From Eucommia ulmoides (lineage: Eukaryota; Streptophyta; Magnoliopsida; Garryales; Eucommiaceae), in assembly GCA_016647705.1 (NCBI GenBank), contig CM028327.1:40821017-40885016 (forward strand): a stretch of DNA of 64,000 nt, in the 5' to 3' direction. Positions 1-13,692 of this stretch are shown here, piece after piece (within the stretch, counting starts at the first letter, position 1; the number at the start of each line of letters is the position of its first letter). A model generated the notes under the pieces. It worked only from the letters and a program-made list of their open reading frames with translations, searched no databases and was not told the DNA's origin. Both the position numbers and the translations under genes were made by a program.

Positions 1-174
1 AATATATTTTAAATAACATAATAGTCGTAAAACTTTTAAAAGTCAATTTAAAAGTAACATTTGACCCCCAAAATTATCAAATATTATTTATACCATAAAT
101 TTACAAAATAATCCCAAAAATATTAAATTTATATAAAATAATATTTTAAAAAATACAAATTTTGGGGTATTACA
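1..174 (-). repeat. 3' LTR of element A, partial
   Basis: This is the start of the LTR on the minus strand (TGTAATACCCC at 174-164). It matches 15541-15754 base for base over long stretches, which identifies it as the second LTR of the same element. The remainder lies beyond position 1. Confidence 0.8.
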
Positions 175-205
175 ATATACCCCCCTTAAATAAATTTCGT
201 CCTCG
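175..205 (-). promoter_or_regulatory. Polypurine tract of element A
   Basis: Read on the minus strand, TTTCGAGGACGAAATTT is followed by a TTAAGGGGGG run and then, after TATAT, the LTR start. A purine run next to the 3' LTR is the usual primer site for plus-strand DNA synthesis. Element B has the same arrangement at 23787-23822. Confidence 0.7.
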
Positions 206-485
206 AAATTTCGTTCAAAACAATAATAATTCAGAATCGCATCGCACTGTTATGTTAATTTCTCTCGGTTAAATAATAACCAAAAGTCACCACAACACTC
301 CTGCTGCGTTGTTCTGACAAAAATATCAATAATGTCTATAGCCAATAAATATATTTTTAAAACATCACAATAGTATCGACCAATAAATGTATATAAAGTT
401 TCTCAAAAAAAAACTCAACAATTATCTTACACTCTGATCCTACCTATCGCTAGTAGTGGACCAATATCTATCTGAATATTTTATC

Positions 486-1141
486 GGTATATTATCTTTA
501 TAATACAAAAACTATTTTATGGATCAAGTATTTTTTTATTTTTTTTCAAAATCTACTTTCCAACAATATATAACCACTTACTTGGCAATATCAAAATTCC
601 AATAAAATGTCATCAAAATAGAATATTCGAATTTAAATCAACTGAACAATTCACTTGTATATAATAAATTATCATACTTCCTTACTAACCGTAGGATCGT
701 TTACCTCACACTCAGCAATTATAACGATACCGTAACCTATCCATCTGGGCAATTTAAGGTTGCAATCAGTGTCAGTGTCATTTAATATCTCGAATGGTAG
801 GATCCAACACGTGGTATAAATCGCTATATCATGATGATAATCATCGTCGTCAACAACAACAACAACAGCTATCAACCACCTATAGGATTTGCCCTCTTGT
901 CAAGTCACAATACAACATCTTACAGGACATACTTTCCTGTTAGGACCAGCATCATTCCGCAGGATATGCCCTCCTGTCGAGATCACACTATGGCATAGTC
1001 GGATAATAAAATCACTTTCCACATTTAAAATTTACTTGATCCGTATAGCATTATAATAGCGTCCATTTTAACAAATTTTTTTCTTTTCATATTTTTATGC
1101 TAAAATATAATTTGACAATTTACATAAAAGACAGTACACTC
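486..1141 (-). repeat. Inverted-repeat-bounded cassette A1
   Basis: The cassette is bounded by a degenerate GTATATTATCTTTATAAT at 486-503 and AAAAGACAGTACACTC at 1126-1141. Inside are a weakly conserved copy of the core (700-731), where the GATCGTGAGG motif has decayed, and short repeats built on 'tgccctcctgt' (around 890-975). It is related to A2, B1, B2 and to the cassettes in the three solo LTRs. No protein frame is convincing. Confidence 0.6.
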
Positions 1142-1150
1142 ACTTTATCG

Positions 1151-1827
1151 GTATACAGTCTTCATAATATAAAAATAATTTATGAATCAAGTGCATTTAA
1201 CAAACACCATTTTTTAAAATATAATATAAATATAACTGCACACTGAGCTGAAAGAAATTTCACAATTATCATAACAATAAAACAAATGCATTTAAATTAA
1301 GCAATCAGATTATTTTGATATATAATAAAATACGGCACACATATTTTCTACTAACTATAAGATCGTTTCACCTCACGATCGGGAGTTACAACAGTACCGC
1401 AACTTGTACAACTGTGCATTCTAAGGTTGCTATCAGTGCCAGGGCCATTCAATATATCCAATGGTAAGAGCCAATAAGATAGTATAAACTACCATATCAA
1501 CAACATAATCAACTACCTGCAGGACTTGCTCTCCTGTCAAGTCTCAACATATCAACAACATATTCAACCACTTGCAGGACTTGCCCTCTTATCAAGTCAA
1601 AACATAATGTCCTACAGGACATGCCCTCCTGTTAGGACCAACCACATCTCACAGAATATGCCTTCTTAACGAAACGACTATGACATAACAGGATAATAAA
1701 AATCATTTTTCACCTTTTAAAATTTTTCTTGATCCATTTAATATTATCCATTTTCATTAACACTTTTTTTTTTCTAATTTAATACGAAAATAAAATTTGA
1801 TAATTTATATAGAAGACAGTAAACACC
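1151..1827 (-). repeat. Inverted-repeat-bounded cassette A2
   Basis: GTATACAGTCTTCATAATAT (1151-1170) and AGAAGACAGTAAACACC (1811-1827) form the flanking inverted repeat. The core at 1366-1398 contains CCTCACGATCGGGAGTT, identical over 17 bases to the reverse complement of the solo-LTR cores. A repeat of about 50 bp, 'tgcaggacttgccctcctgtcaag', occupies 1515-1660. Confidence 0.7.
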
Positions 1828-3101
1828 TTTTAAACCGATCCTTTTAGTAACTTATCCTATGGTCCACAACACCCACCAAGCCTACACAAAAGCTACCATT
1901 TTAATTTGGTTAAATTTTTAGTTATGATTTTACTCTAGTTACAATTAAAAAAGCATCTGGACCAAAACAAATAACGTTGGCTAACAAAGTTGAAATTAGT
2001 TTCAAAAAATAAACATAGATTCACATAGACTATCATTCTCGTTCATAGTCCAAATTTTCCAAGTGTCTTCTCTTCCCGGAGTTTCTTAACTTATTATGAG
2101 TAATGGGTGTGACCAATAAATATCAAAATAAAACCAAAACAATGGCTTCGGCTACTATAACCTTCTCAACCACGACTTCTTCCCTTTTTTTATACTTTAC
2201 TTTGACGATCACTGGCTACAATCTCTGACTATAATTTAAAAAGTAGAGTAATAAACAAAAAATTTAATTAACAAATCAAATGTTGTTAATAATAAAAGAA
2301 GTGCACACATTATTATTAACGTAGACGTGAACTATATCTATATTGCAACTAAAACAATAAGCATCTAAACAAAGTAATCAATTCTATCAAAAAAATATGT
2401 AACTGCAATAAGTAAATGTCACATAGAAAGTAATCAAATAAATGCAATAAACCTTAATATGTTTCCAGTGATAACTTAAAATCATCAATAGCTTAAAATC
2501 TTAAAACAAAAAGGATAGAATTAACTTAAGAACTTACTATTGGTAATGTACACCCTAACCCAAGTCCAGGGTGTTCACAAGCCTAAGCTCTGTCAATGTT
2601 TATTTGAAAATAAAAAATCAAAGTCAAAAAAATATATTGATACTTGAAAAAATCTGGTCAATACATTTCTATTTGTTATTAATTTTTGACTTGATAGAAT
2701 AAAACCTTGACCAAGATAACACAAACTGGTAAGCTTCATAAGCAACTAGCAAGGAATTAATTTCAAGTAAAACTCTGCATCAAAAATGGTTAAACGACTC
2801 AAAAATTAAGAGTATAATATGTAATTTACCCTAGAAGATTTACACGCATCCCTTTTTATGTTCCCTTTTTGAACCCTCTTCACCAGATCCTTGTCACAAT
2901 TTCAAAACCCACAGCAACCTCTCCCCAACCCTTTTCCTCAAGCATTTTCATACAAAAAAAAAATGCATCCACATTGAACATAGACTATCAAACATAACTG
3001 TCGAACAAAAAAATTATAATAAATTATTTTTAATATTACTTAATTTATTACGAGTAATGAGTCAATGAGTATCATAACTTAAGCTTAGGGTGGTCACAAA
3101 T
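1828..3101. other. Non-coding internal region of element A
   Basis: AT-rich DNA between the second cassette and the PBS. I see no protein family, RNA gene or recognisable repeat beyond short A-runs. Part of it is shared with the matching part of element B (about 26520-26990), for example 'attatgagtaatg' and 'ataaccaagcctag'-like stretches near the PBS end. Confidence 0.5.
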
Positions 3102-3115
3102 CTGTTCTGATACCA
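3102..3115 (-). promoter_or_regulatory. Primer binding site of element A
   Basis: On the minus strand the sequence TGGTATCAGAACAG follows the LTR end (CGTTACA) by three bases. TGGTATCAGA is the classic complement of the 3' end of plant initiator Met tRNA. Confidence 0.85.
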
Positions 3116-3118
3116 CTT

Positions 3119-3985
3119 TGTAACGACCTGGTTATCCAAAGCCGTCATGCGGTTTCTCACCTTGGAGAATTTAATGCTAAAACCGAACAATCAATATTTC
3201 ATTTGGTAAAAATCCAAGAAATTTTACAATGCAATGACGATAATTAATAATTGTCCATTTATCAAATTAATTTTACCACAGTAAATAATAAACTCAATTA
3301 TTACAGATTCAAGTATAATTTTATCGAAGGGTAACTAAATTACCAATATTAAGTAATAATATCAATAATAATATTGAGTAACTAAATTAACTCCTTAAAT
3401 AACTAAATTACTAATATTAGAACTTCCAAATGTTATAAGTGTTGTGATATTATCTTCTTTTATTATCTCAAATTCACCTTGGGTTATTCATCCTCTACAA
3501 ACTACGCCAACAATTATATTTATCAATTTATCAGGTCAATTTTACAACAATAAATAATAAATACAACTATCACAAATTAAATAGAAATTCAAATATATTC
3601 TCTGGCGCAGTTTCATTCTCGTCGGCCCTACAATCAAAATTATAGGGTTGTGAGTCAAGACTCAGTAGAATTTTAACCCCTCTAATATGTGCATTTAATC
3701 ACTCTACAACTAAACATATAAACGTGTATCTCTCATAATTTTTGCATAATACGTATTCATAAATATTTGATAAAAAACAACAATTATAACAATAATAATA
3801 TAAACCACACAATACAATGAGAGATTAAATACATGTATTAAAAAGAGTTAGAAATTCTACTTGAAATCCAAAGTTGAAATCTGAACCAGAATACTCAAAA
3901 CACTCAAAATCCATTATAGTTAAATAGATAAACTATAAAGATTATTTGAGTTGGAAGTTAATGAAACCCATGGTTTCATTTCCTA
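3119..3985 (-). repeat. 5' LTR of element A, 3' part
   Basis: The LTR end TGTAACGACC (plus strand, 3119) continues to 3985, where a Helitron interrupts it; the LTR resumes at 15211. It is closely similar to the LTRs of B (16886 onward and 27364 onward) over the first several hundred bases, including the 'aaaagagttagaaattcta' block at 3840. Confidence 0.75.
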
Positions 3986-5866
3986 CTAGTTTTAGACCTG
4001 CACAACGTGCGGATTTAAAAAAATAAATTAAATTTATATTAATAGATATTCAACATTTGACTATTATATATGAAACATTTAGTATTGTTTCTTTTAATTT
4101 AGTGTTGAATAATATATTTTTTTAGATAAAAAATTAATATATTTAAAAAAATGTCATTTTCGAACACTCTAATATATTTCTACACTTCAAAATAATAAGC
4201 AAAAGAGTAACATAAATTTAAGTATCAAATTCTAAGAGGAGATATATAATTTTTAAAATTGTTAATGTGTGTTTGAAAGGAAACTTTATTTATTTATTTA
4301 TAGTTCTTTTAATTTATTTATTTTTAGGCTAACTTTTAAATAAAATAATGACTCACTTTGTGTTGTTTAGTAGTTATCATTATTAGAAATTTTAATAGTG
4401 ATTATCAATAAAAAAATCACAACAAAAGAGAAAAAAATACAATTATTTTGGCCAATTTAATATGTCATATTTATTATAAAAAAAAAAAACATTTATTTTG
4501 AATTGGAAGAAAATCATTGAACTATTTGGGTAATTAATTAGAATGAAAAGAATTAATTTAAGTATGAAGGATTCAATTAATTTATATTAAAATATTATTA
4601 AAATTACATTATCTTTAAAAATAAAAAAATATGAAAAGTCATAATATTATTATGAAGAGTTAATATTATGAAGGTTAAACAAATCTTGACCGTTTATTCA
4701 TTCAAATGAATAGAAATTAAGAGATGAATAATATTTGAATATGAGAGCATGTCTTCCATTTTTATATATATCTTATAGATATATTTTATGAGAGCATAAC
4801 AAAAATAAATTTTAATATTCAAAAATAAAAATAAAAATTATTACCTAAAAATTTGTAAATTCCAATATTTAAAACTATTGATGTTCGTTACTTGTATTTA
4901 TTTTTAGAAAAAAAAAATTAAAAAAAAAAAAAAAGCCCCTAAAGGCGATTTTCAAAACATGATATTTTTTTTAAAATAATAGATTTAAAATAATCTAATA
5001 GGTCTTTTTCATGTTGTTTAATGGTTTCAACTATTTTAGTCAAAATTATAGGAATACTCCTTTGAGAAAAATGAAATTTAATAAATTTTATATGTAATTA
5101 ATAAATAAATAGAGAATTTTATTAAATGATTGAAGAAAAAGAAAAAAAGGAAGAAATAAGATGACATATAATTATTTATAGTAATAATAATCCTTGACCA
5201 AAACATGAGTAAGATTCAGTGATCCCTTGTCATTTGGAAAACCTATAACGATATTACACATCATTTGAAAAATATCTTTGACACCTCATTCGTTTAATGT
5301 TAAATATCAAATTACTTACTTATCCACGTTACTATACTATTAAAAAAATTAATTAAAACCACCTAGTAAAAAAATCACTCTCCTAAACCTCTTAAAAGAA
5401 TCACAATTTTGGATAATTTCGATTTTTGTATTTAAATTTTGTTTTTATATAATTTATTTTCAACTAATTTTTTTTATTACTTTTAAGATCAAATATTGGT
5501 TGTTATACATTTTTCTAGTATTTAAATAGTACATGGTGTTGAATTTTTTGAATTTAAAAGTATTCTAAAAATTAAATACTATTGATTTATGTAATATATT
5601 TTTCATTTTTTGTGAAATTTTATTTGAATTTGATAGAAAACCTTCATGTTTTAAGGTTTTGTTATTGGTTTAATGGTAAGAATCTAGATTAAGATGACCG
5701 AGTAAGGAAATTCAAATGGAGAAAACTCAATTAAGAAATCAACATATATTCGTTAATTATTAAAAAAAAATTCCCTAGCTTGTGTGCATAAATCTTCATT
5801 GAGAAAGAAAAGAATATAGTAATTCGGCAGAAACTGAATTTAGTGATTCTCTTCTAGTTGTTCCTC

Positions 5867-6310
5867 TGTTGGAATATTTTTTATGGGCTAATATTAATTG
5901 AATTAATTGTTTTTACAAAAACGAGTTAATGGATAGTCTATTATTTAAGCAGCCCAAATAATCAATGATCATATTTTGATTTGGGTTGTGGCGTCTTTTA
6001 TGTAGAAGTCCAGTTAAGTGGTAAGTGTAGGTTTAGGGTTTCATTGAAGCCAATGGGAGGGCCCAACGTGAAACCCTAATATATATAATTAGGTCACTTC
6101 CTTTATCTAGAATATGGGGGTTTCTTCCCATTGAGAGCCGCCACCACGAAATTTAGATTATAAGGAAGAAGACCTAGTTAATAATCTCATGCGATGATTG
6201 AGATAGGTACGCTTTTGATTCCCGTTCTTCATTGTTGTGTCCTATAATCCTTGTATGTTTACGATTATTAATTAATTCGGTCTTATTGTGATTATGAGAA
6301 ATAATCAACA
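5867..6310 (+). repeat. 5' LTR of the LARD-like element
   Basis: 444 bp with TGTTG...CAACA terminal inverted repeats. A TATATATAATT sequence at about 6079 would suit a TATA box. It differs from the 3' LTR by scattered substitutions and by a deletion relative to the 'cgctgcagcagattcaat' stretch near 14017. Confidence 0.85.
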
Positions 6311-6325
6311 TGAGGTATCAAAACC
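6311..6325 (+). promoter_or_regulatory. Primer binding site, degenerate
   Basis: TGAGGTATCAAAACC directly follows the LTR. It resembles TGGTATCAGAGC, the usual initiator-Met PBS, with an inserted and some substituted bases. Confidence 0.6.
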
Positions 6326-6515
6326 AATATACATGATTTAGGATCTACAATTGAACCTCTCCGTATAGTATCAGGATTTAAAAATTTTGATTTTATCGGT
6401 ACTGGTATCTGATTTTAATTAGTGTTTTTTTTTTCTTTTTTGGGAATAATGATTCTCTCATCTGTTTCGATTCTCATCATACTCATCGGCACTAATTAAG
6501 CTCCGAAATCTCTAA

Positions 6516-7491
6516 CGGCATGTTTGGTTGGATGGAATCGGGGGCGGAATGGAATCGCATTCCACCCTCGATTCCTATTCCGTTATTTGGTTATCCAATG
6601 GAATCACTTTTAAAATGAAATAGGGTGGAATGTGATTTCATTTGAGATAGGGTGGAATGAAATTCCAACCCAATAGAATCAACATCCTAAATTACATAAT
6701 AGCCCTTATATTTAAGCCCTTGAAAATTTAGAACAAAAATAAAAAATTAAGAACAGAAACAAAAATTAGAGAATGTAAATAAAAATTAGAGAACAGAAAA
6801 TTGAGAATAAAAACACAAATTGAGAACAAAAAATTAAGAACAGATTTCAGAAAATGGAGAACACAAATATAAAATTAGAGAATATAAAATTGAGAACAGG
6901 AACTGAAAATTGAGAACAAAAAATGAAAATTAAGAACAAAAATAAAAAATTGAGAACATAAACTAAAAATTGAGAATAAAAACAGAAATTTAGAGAACAG
7001 AAATTTGAGAACGGAAATTGAAAATTTAGAACAAAAACTGAAAATTAAGAACAGAAATAGAAAATTGAAAACAGAAACAAAAAATTGAAAACATAAACTC
7101 AAAATTGGGAGCAAAAACAGAAAATTAAATAACGGAAAATTGAGAACGGAAACTGAAAATTAAGAACAGAAACAGAAATTATAGAATAGAAACTGAAAAT
7201 TGAAAATAAAAATAGAAATTAGATAACAGAAATTTAAAATTGAATGAAATAATGAAATATAATAAAATGAGGGAAGTAATGGAATAGTGAAATATAATAA
7301 AATTTTGTAATAAGGGCATAATGAGAATTCTATTATATTTCATTATTTCATTCATTCCCTCATTCCATACCAACCAAACAAAAGAATGGAATAGCGATTC
7401 CACTGACAATTCCATTCCATTCCTTCCCTCATTCCATTACTTTTTTCATTCAATTCCACCTTCATTCAATTCCGTCCAACCAAACGAGCCG
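6516..7491. mobile_element. Tourist-like MITE 1, TAA target duplication
   Basis: The terminal inverted repeats are CGGCATGTTTGGTTGGATGG on the left and the complement of CGGCTCGTTTGGTTGGACGG on the right, flanked by TAA at 6513-6515 and 7492-7494. A 3-bp TWA duplication and a GTTTGGTT-type end are typical of PIF/Harbinger MITEs. The interior (6730-7260) is a degenerate array of 'gaacagaaattgaaaatt' units. It has no transposase. A second copy in opposite orientation lies at 52840-53855. Confidence 0.85.
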
Positions 7492-7494
7492 TAA

Positions 7495-10400
7495 GTCTTT
7501 GGCCCTGGGTTGAATCCTTTCGTACAACATAGCGAATAATTCCTCTCGCTAAGTGTCTTTAAACCCTAAACTCTTGAATCCCCTTGATGCTTCGTTTGTT
7601 TCAGCTTGGAATACAAAACACATTTTCTTAAAAAGAGAAAGCATGCAGTATTTGACTCCCCATAAACAAATTCAACTTCAACGTTTAGGTCTTTGAGATA
7701 ACATGTAGAGAGAGAGAAAAAAAAATTGGCCTCAAGGAGTAAAAAAGACGAATTTGTTTTGGTAAGCAGTGCACAGAAGTTGCGATTGACATTATCTGCT
7801 AAACTTCTACCTTCAGGGTTTGCTTTGGAATAGAAATCTTCTTGTTGCTTGATTAAAACCTCCTGATATTAATACCGTTGAGACTATTTCATGATGTTCG
7901 TCGGCGGTCCTCCTCATGTTTGTCGATTGCTTAGCCTTCTGAGTTTTTTTTTTTTTTTTTTTTCTCTTTTTGTTCGTAAACGTCGGCGACTTTTTTCGGC
8001 CCCTGCGAGCTGTTTTGGGTGGCGGCGGAGAGTTGTTGTTGCCGCCGTCTCCATTGACAGAAACTGCCGGTGGATTGGGAATCCATGACGGGGGTTTGGA
8101 AATGGTTGAAAACTTGAAGTGGGTCGGCGGCGCACAGCAGGGGAATAAAATTAGGGTTTAATTTTTTTTAAATGGGTCTTGATTCTGTCCGACATTTGCT
8201 CTTAAAATTAGATAGGGTTTTGACACTTTTTACCCCGGAAGTTTGACTAGAATATCACTTTAATCCAAATAGTTTCATTTTAAACATAAACACCTTTTGG
8301 AAGTGACATAGGGTTTTTAAAAATCCATGGCTGGAGGTTGAAGACAACCTTGAGTTGGGCCGTCACTTCCCCACTCGCGCAACGGGAGAGTAGGGACGCG
8401 TGAGAGGTGTTTCGAGACCCATTTTAGGTCCTGTTTTTTTCCTGTGCACTTGTTTTCATGCCCTCTAATTTTTTGTAAAATTTATTTGATTTTTTAGGAT
8501 TAAATAATTTTTAATTAATTATTACTTATTATGTGATTTAATTAGCTTAAAATTATTTTTAAGTATGATTTTCCATTGAAAAATTTATAGAAATTATATT
8601 AGATGATTTGAGACAGGATTTCAATACTCACTCTCTCTTTATTGATGTGTATTATCCTAATTAGTTTAAATTCACATAAATTAACGCGTAAAACGGTTGA
8701 GGGCAGTTTGACCCTTGAAACAATGGAATTTGGCTAAAATCACATTCAACGCCGCACATAGTCCAACGATTTTTCTCAGAAGACCGTTTTTACCCAAAAA
8801 CAAGGTATTGCTTGTCAAAAACGGTCACACTTGACTTTCTGGTCAAACTTGGGTCTTTTAGGCCTTTTGGACTTTCGAGTGTTCTCTTTGGGCCATGAAA
8901 TCTCACTTATGTTGCACTGCATCACCTTGTTAATTATAATAGTAGAGGTGAAGGAGATAATTTCTCCGATTCCCTTATTCTCTCTGTCTTCTTTGTCGTT
9001 GATAGTCAAAATCGACGATTCTCTATTGATTGATCTTCGATTTTGGTTTCATCTCTCATCGCAGCGCAACACAAGGGAGGCGAATATAGGGTTATGATTT
9101 CGTTCCTGAAATTTGGCCTTAAAACAATGAAATTTTTTTACGCTTTATACCCGAAAATTTAACTAGAATCTCACTCTGTCCAAGTAGTTTCAATTTAAAC
9201 ATATAAAATATCTTATTAACTTTATATGTTATTTTCTGAAGTGTAATGAATTGAAACTAGTAAGAATATTTAATTACACAATTAACCCCTAAAGTTTAGA
9301 GGAAGATGACAATGAGTCAAACCCTAGTGAGTCGACTCATGACGACTCAGACAAAGGCCCAATACCTCAAGGCCCATTTGGGAATAGCCTGACGGTGAAA
9401 GCTAATAGATTCCAATCTTTTTATTCAGATGAAGCCCAAAACTCCAACAGAGTGTTAAAGCCATCAGGAATGATCCAGATAGAGATGAACTAGCCCATGT
9501 AATATATTCTCATGATATCACTTTATTTTCTACTCACGAATGTGATAATAACGCATATTTTTTGTGTTTGTCTCTAAGGATAGAGTTAGTCTGGAGTTTT
9601 TGAGTTATGAGATTTACATTTCTCAAAAGAATTTGAATTTTGAGCTGTACAATTATGGTGCCCTTATTTTTGTGATATTTTCTATATTTTCCTGATGCAT
9701 AATTTGTTGTTCTATATAATTTTTTTTCATGAATAGTTTTTTTTTCAAGTTTGATCTTACTTATGATCTACATACTCAAAAAAAAAAAAAAATTAAGGAA
9801 AATCAAAGTTATGAGCTATTTGATTGGTTATGCAACCCTCGAAACATGAAAGAGTATTTATTTGTATCTTTTGGACTTGTCTGCTAATTGATCGTACTGC
9901 ATGGCATTATTTATTTTTCTTATTAAAGAAATTTTGTTATTCTTCATGCATCATGTACAAAAGATGTTACTAAAAATATATATCACCTGTCAATTCTCGA
10001 CTTTCTTTAATTAAAGTCTCTATCAATAAAGAGGATAGTCGGTCATTGCCCAATAATTATAAATATTGTATAATCCTTTTTTTGAATCTTAAATTATTTT
10101 CTATTAAATAATTACCCCATCAAGATTTAGTTTTGCAGTTAAATCTTGAGACTTGCTATTTTACAAAAGAGTTGTATTTTAGATAATATAGTTTTGAGAG
10201 ACATCAAGTTTAAAATAAATATTTTAACCTTGGGCTTATATTTGGATTCAGTCTTTTGCATATCTCACTATGAAAAAAGATCATTTTGGACAATTTTTCC
10301 ATTTTATGCATTAGAAGTAGTACATGTTGTTGAATCCCAGTCACTTATATTACCTAATCCTAAACTGAGGTTTTCTTTGAGACTGAGTTAGGCCTACTAC

Positions 10401-11300
10401 GTTTCTACATTAGGACTCTTATTTGACATTGAGCGTGTTGAATCCCACATTATTCATGTATTTGAAGGTTAAGAATCCTAAAGTGGTTTGACTCCTTATC
10501 TTTCTATTTATTAACTTTGTGAAATATTTATATGATGAGTGACATAATTAAGAGAATTATAACTTTATTTTGTTTTGGTAACCTGATGGAAGCTGAATTA
10601 GATAGATAACTATTGAGAAATGGTAATGGATAATGAAATGTATGATAAGTATTCATGATTCTTAGTGGGTTAAGTATGATGTTAATAACTAATTTGGTTA
10701 TTACTACATCTTCCATCAACGAAAATGAGATCTTTCATTTTCTGAATTTGGGTTGTGTTTGGGGAAATATATTTGCGTTTTGGAATGGAAGAAAAATACT
10801 GAATTATTTTGTATAATTTCGTATGGATTTTTTCTTGTATTGTCTGGGTCTTAAAGTGTTTAATAGGTCATACATATATTTTGATGGGCCTATTGGGCCA
10901 TTAATTAATTATTAATTAACAAATCTGATGGAATTACTAATATGGATAAATTATTCATGAACATATGAGAAGGCCTTAAATCGGAAACACTATCATTGTG
11001 ACTAGAATATCTTGGTAGGGATCTAGGTTTAGGTTCATTATATAGATATTGATTTTGTATTTGGGTCTATGTAATATCTCAGCCAATTAGATTTTTTTTT
11101 GTTAGAATTTTCGATTTTGAGGTTCATATTAAGGAACTCATAAAAATACTAATTATGATTAATTAAAGTTTTACAATTTTCAAGCCCTTAATTTTCTTTA
11201 TTCTATATAGAAATTAATTTAATAATTAGTTTTAAATTGTAGTAAAATTATTGTTCAAATTCTTACAACTATAATTGTTCGTTGATCATTTAAAGTATAT
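7495..11300. other. Non-coding interior of the LARD-like element
   Basis: No credible gene. A somewhat GC-richer stretch at 7890-8160 gives only short overlapping frames on both strands and a T-run. Two similar lines, 'gacactttttaccccggaagtttgactag' (8220) and 'acgctttatacccgaaaatttaactag' (9140), suggest an old internal duplication. Confidence 0.45.
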
Positions 11301-11329
11301 TTTGTAACATACTTCATCTTATTTTGATC

Positions 11330-12130
11330 ATTTACATATATGTCGTTAATATGCACTGTTAATTGTTGGGTAATATTGTTTAATTTTTTTAATTTGGAAC
11401 GGTTGCTTGTGAATTGTTGAGGTTATTTTACCAAAGTGATTTAACCAAAATAGTTTGCAAGTTTTCAATTTTCTATTTTGTTAATGGAAAAATGTTTAGA
11501 TTAATTTGTCCACTCACCTGCCCAAGGGAGATTATTGTGCAGATTAATTTAATTGTTGAGCAATATAACTTAATTTTTTCCAATTTGGAACGTTTACTTG
11601 TAAATTGTTAAGGTTATTTTACTAAAGTGATTTAACCAATATAGTTTGCAAGTTTTCGAATTCATATTTTGTTGATGAAAAAATATTTAGATTAATTTAT
11701 GTATTTACCTGCCCAAAGGGGGTTATTATGCAGATTAATTTAATTGTTAGGCAATATTGTTTAATTTTTTCATTTTGGAATAGTTATTTGTGAATTGTTG
11801 AGGTTATTTTACCAAAATAATTTAACCAACATAATTTACAAGTTTCGAGTTCCTATTTTGTTGATGAAAAAATATTTAGATAAATTTATACATTCACCTG
11901 CCCAAATGGAGTTATTATGCAGATTAATTTAATTATTGGGTAATATAATTTAATTTTTCTCAATTTGGAACGTTTATTTGTGAATTGTTGAGATTATTTT
12001 ACCAAAGTGATTTAAGAAACATAGTTTGTAAGTTTTCGAGTTCCTATTTTGTTGATGAAAAAATTTTAGATTAATTTGTACACTCACCTACCCAAAGGGG
12101 GTTATTGTGCAAATTAATTTAATTGCATGA
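11330..12130 (+). repeat. 190-bp tandem repeat, four copies
   Basis: The motif 'acctgcccaagg' recurs at 11516, 11707, 11896 and 12086, a spacing of 189-191 bp. Each copy also contains 'tttggaacg', 'gaattgttgaggttattttacc' and 'gttgatgaaaaaat'. Degenerate lines with 'acccaaaggggagt' continue at 12165, 12245, 12325 and 12640. Confidence 0.85.
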
Positions 12131-12295
12131 GGATATTATGTGAAATAAATAATTTTATAAATTTGTTTACCCGAAGGGAATGAATTTTGAAAAATTATTT
12201 ATTTTATTATATTTTGAAGAAAATATATTGATTTGAAAGTTAATCTACCCAAAGAAGATGAATTTTTAAATCTGTAAATTTTTCTTATTCTATTG

Positions 12296-13100
12296 ATCCT
12301 CGTGATTAAAGAATAATTATTTATTATAGACTCTACCCAAAGGGGAGTTTATGATAATACAATTGATTCTTATATTGTATTACATATACTTAATTAAGCA
12401 TTTTGCCCCATTGTCCATAATTGATCTAGTTGTAATTTTTTTGTGAAAACAATTTCTTTTTGTTGCAAACAACAATAACGCCACAATAAAATTCTAAATT
12501 AATTCCTTAATTTAATGAAAATATTTGTAATAATCTTTATTTCGATGATTGTGTCGTGTAAGCATTGATCACTATTGTTATAAAGTTTTTTATTATTTTA
12601 TTGATCTTCATACTTAAAGAATAATTATTTATTGTAAACTATGCCCAAATGAGAGTTTATGATGATACAATTGATTCTTATATTGTGTTACTTATACTTA
12701 TTTAAGCATTTTGATTCTCCAATTGAGTGGAAGTTTTCTTATATATTTTTTTAATTCTATAATACGTTGTGACCACTATCGTTTTGTATTTTGCAAAATT
12801 GAATTTTATTTGATGATCATCATTATTACACATTATATTGTTGCATATTATATTATTTGAATCGATTATACTAAACTAATGTTTAAGACCCATAGAGTTC
12901 AAAGAACATGTTGTGAATATGGGTGTCATTGAGTCTTTTGATTCTTTGGTTTAGTGGGAGCTTTTGTATTCCCCTTTATTTCGATGATTACGTTGTGACC
13001 ACTATTGTTATGCGCTTTACAAAATTAAAATTCATTTGATGATCATTATTATTACGTATTATATTGTCGCATATCATATTATTTAAATTGATTATACAAT
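12296..13100 (+). repeat. Dispersed internal duplications
   Basis: The stretch 12296-12410 is repeated at 12602-12720 ('aaagaataattatttattgta', 'gatacaattgattcttatattg'). The stretch 12770-12870 is repeated at 12990-13100 ('acgttgtgaccactat', 'ttgatgatcat'). No coding function is visible. Confidence 0.7.
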
Positions 13101-13224
13101 ATGGTATCTTAAGATATTGTGTCTTAAGAATTACAGTTGTATACTTTTGGCTGTCACTAAACACTATTTTGAGATCTCGTGATGTATTGTTGAGTGACAG
13201 ATGACTTGTTAAAGTCAAATAATT

Positions 13225-13370
13225 TCATATTGTTGAGAAATTGCAGTAATTTCATTTTGTTGAGAAACTGCAATTAGCAATTTCATATTGTTGAGAAATT
13301 GCAACAATTTTATTTTGTTGAGAAACTGTAATTACAATTTTATTTTGTTGAGAAATTGTAATGAGAACCG
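13225..13370 (+). repeat. About 30-bp minisatellite
   Basis: Five units of the form 'tttcatattgttgagaaattgcaa' alternate 'attttgttgagaaactg' and 'atattgttgagaaattg'. Confidence 0.8.
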
Positions 13371-13692
13371 ATAAGAAACAATGCATATATATAATGATCA
13401 CATGTTGACATTGGTTTCTTACTACACTACTAGACTTACAATCCATATCGATATGATTATAAATATTTGTGAATATGAAAGTCTTATATTTATTGAGATT
13501 AACATATAAACTATCATAATCCAATATTAAGATCATGTTGGGCCGGATAAGTTTATCAAAATACCACTTATAGACTATTATTTCTTTAAACAAAAGGTGT
13601 GGCCACACTAAAAATAAAATTTTATGTTATTAATCCGAGAGTCTTATTTTTAAAATTAAATTTATTCAATTAATGTAGCTCAAGTGGGAGAA

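Noticed and set aside
6875..7114. Hydrophobic FLFLFSIFSLCSQF-type frames at 6875-7114 and 53293-53526
   Set aside because: They are the translated internal repeat of the two MITEs, not membrane proteins.
13252..13608. 118-codon frame on the minus strand
   Set aside because: Its C-terminal half is the minisatellite at 13225-13370 (SQQNKIV repeats) and the rest has no family signal; it lies inside the non-coding LTR element.
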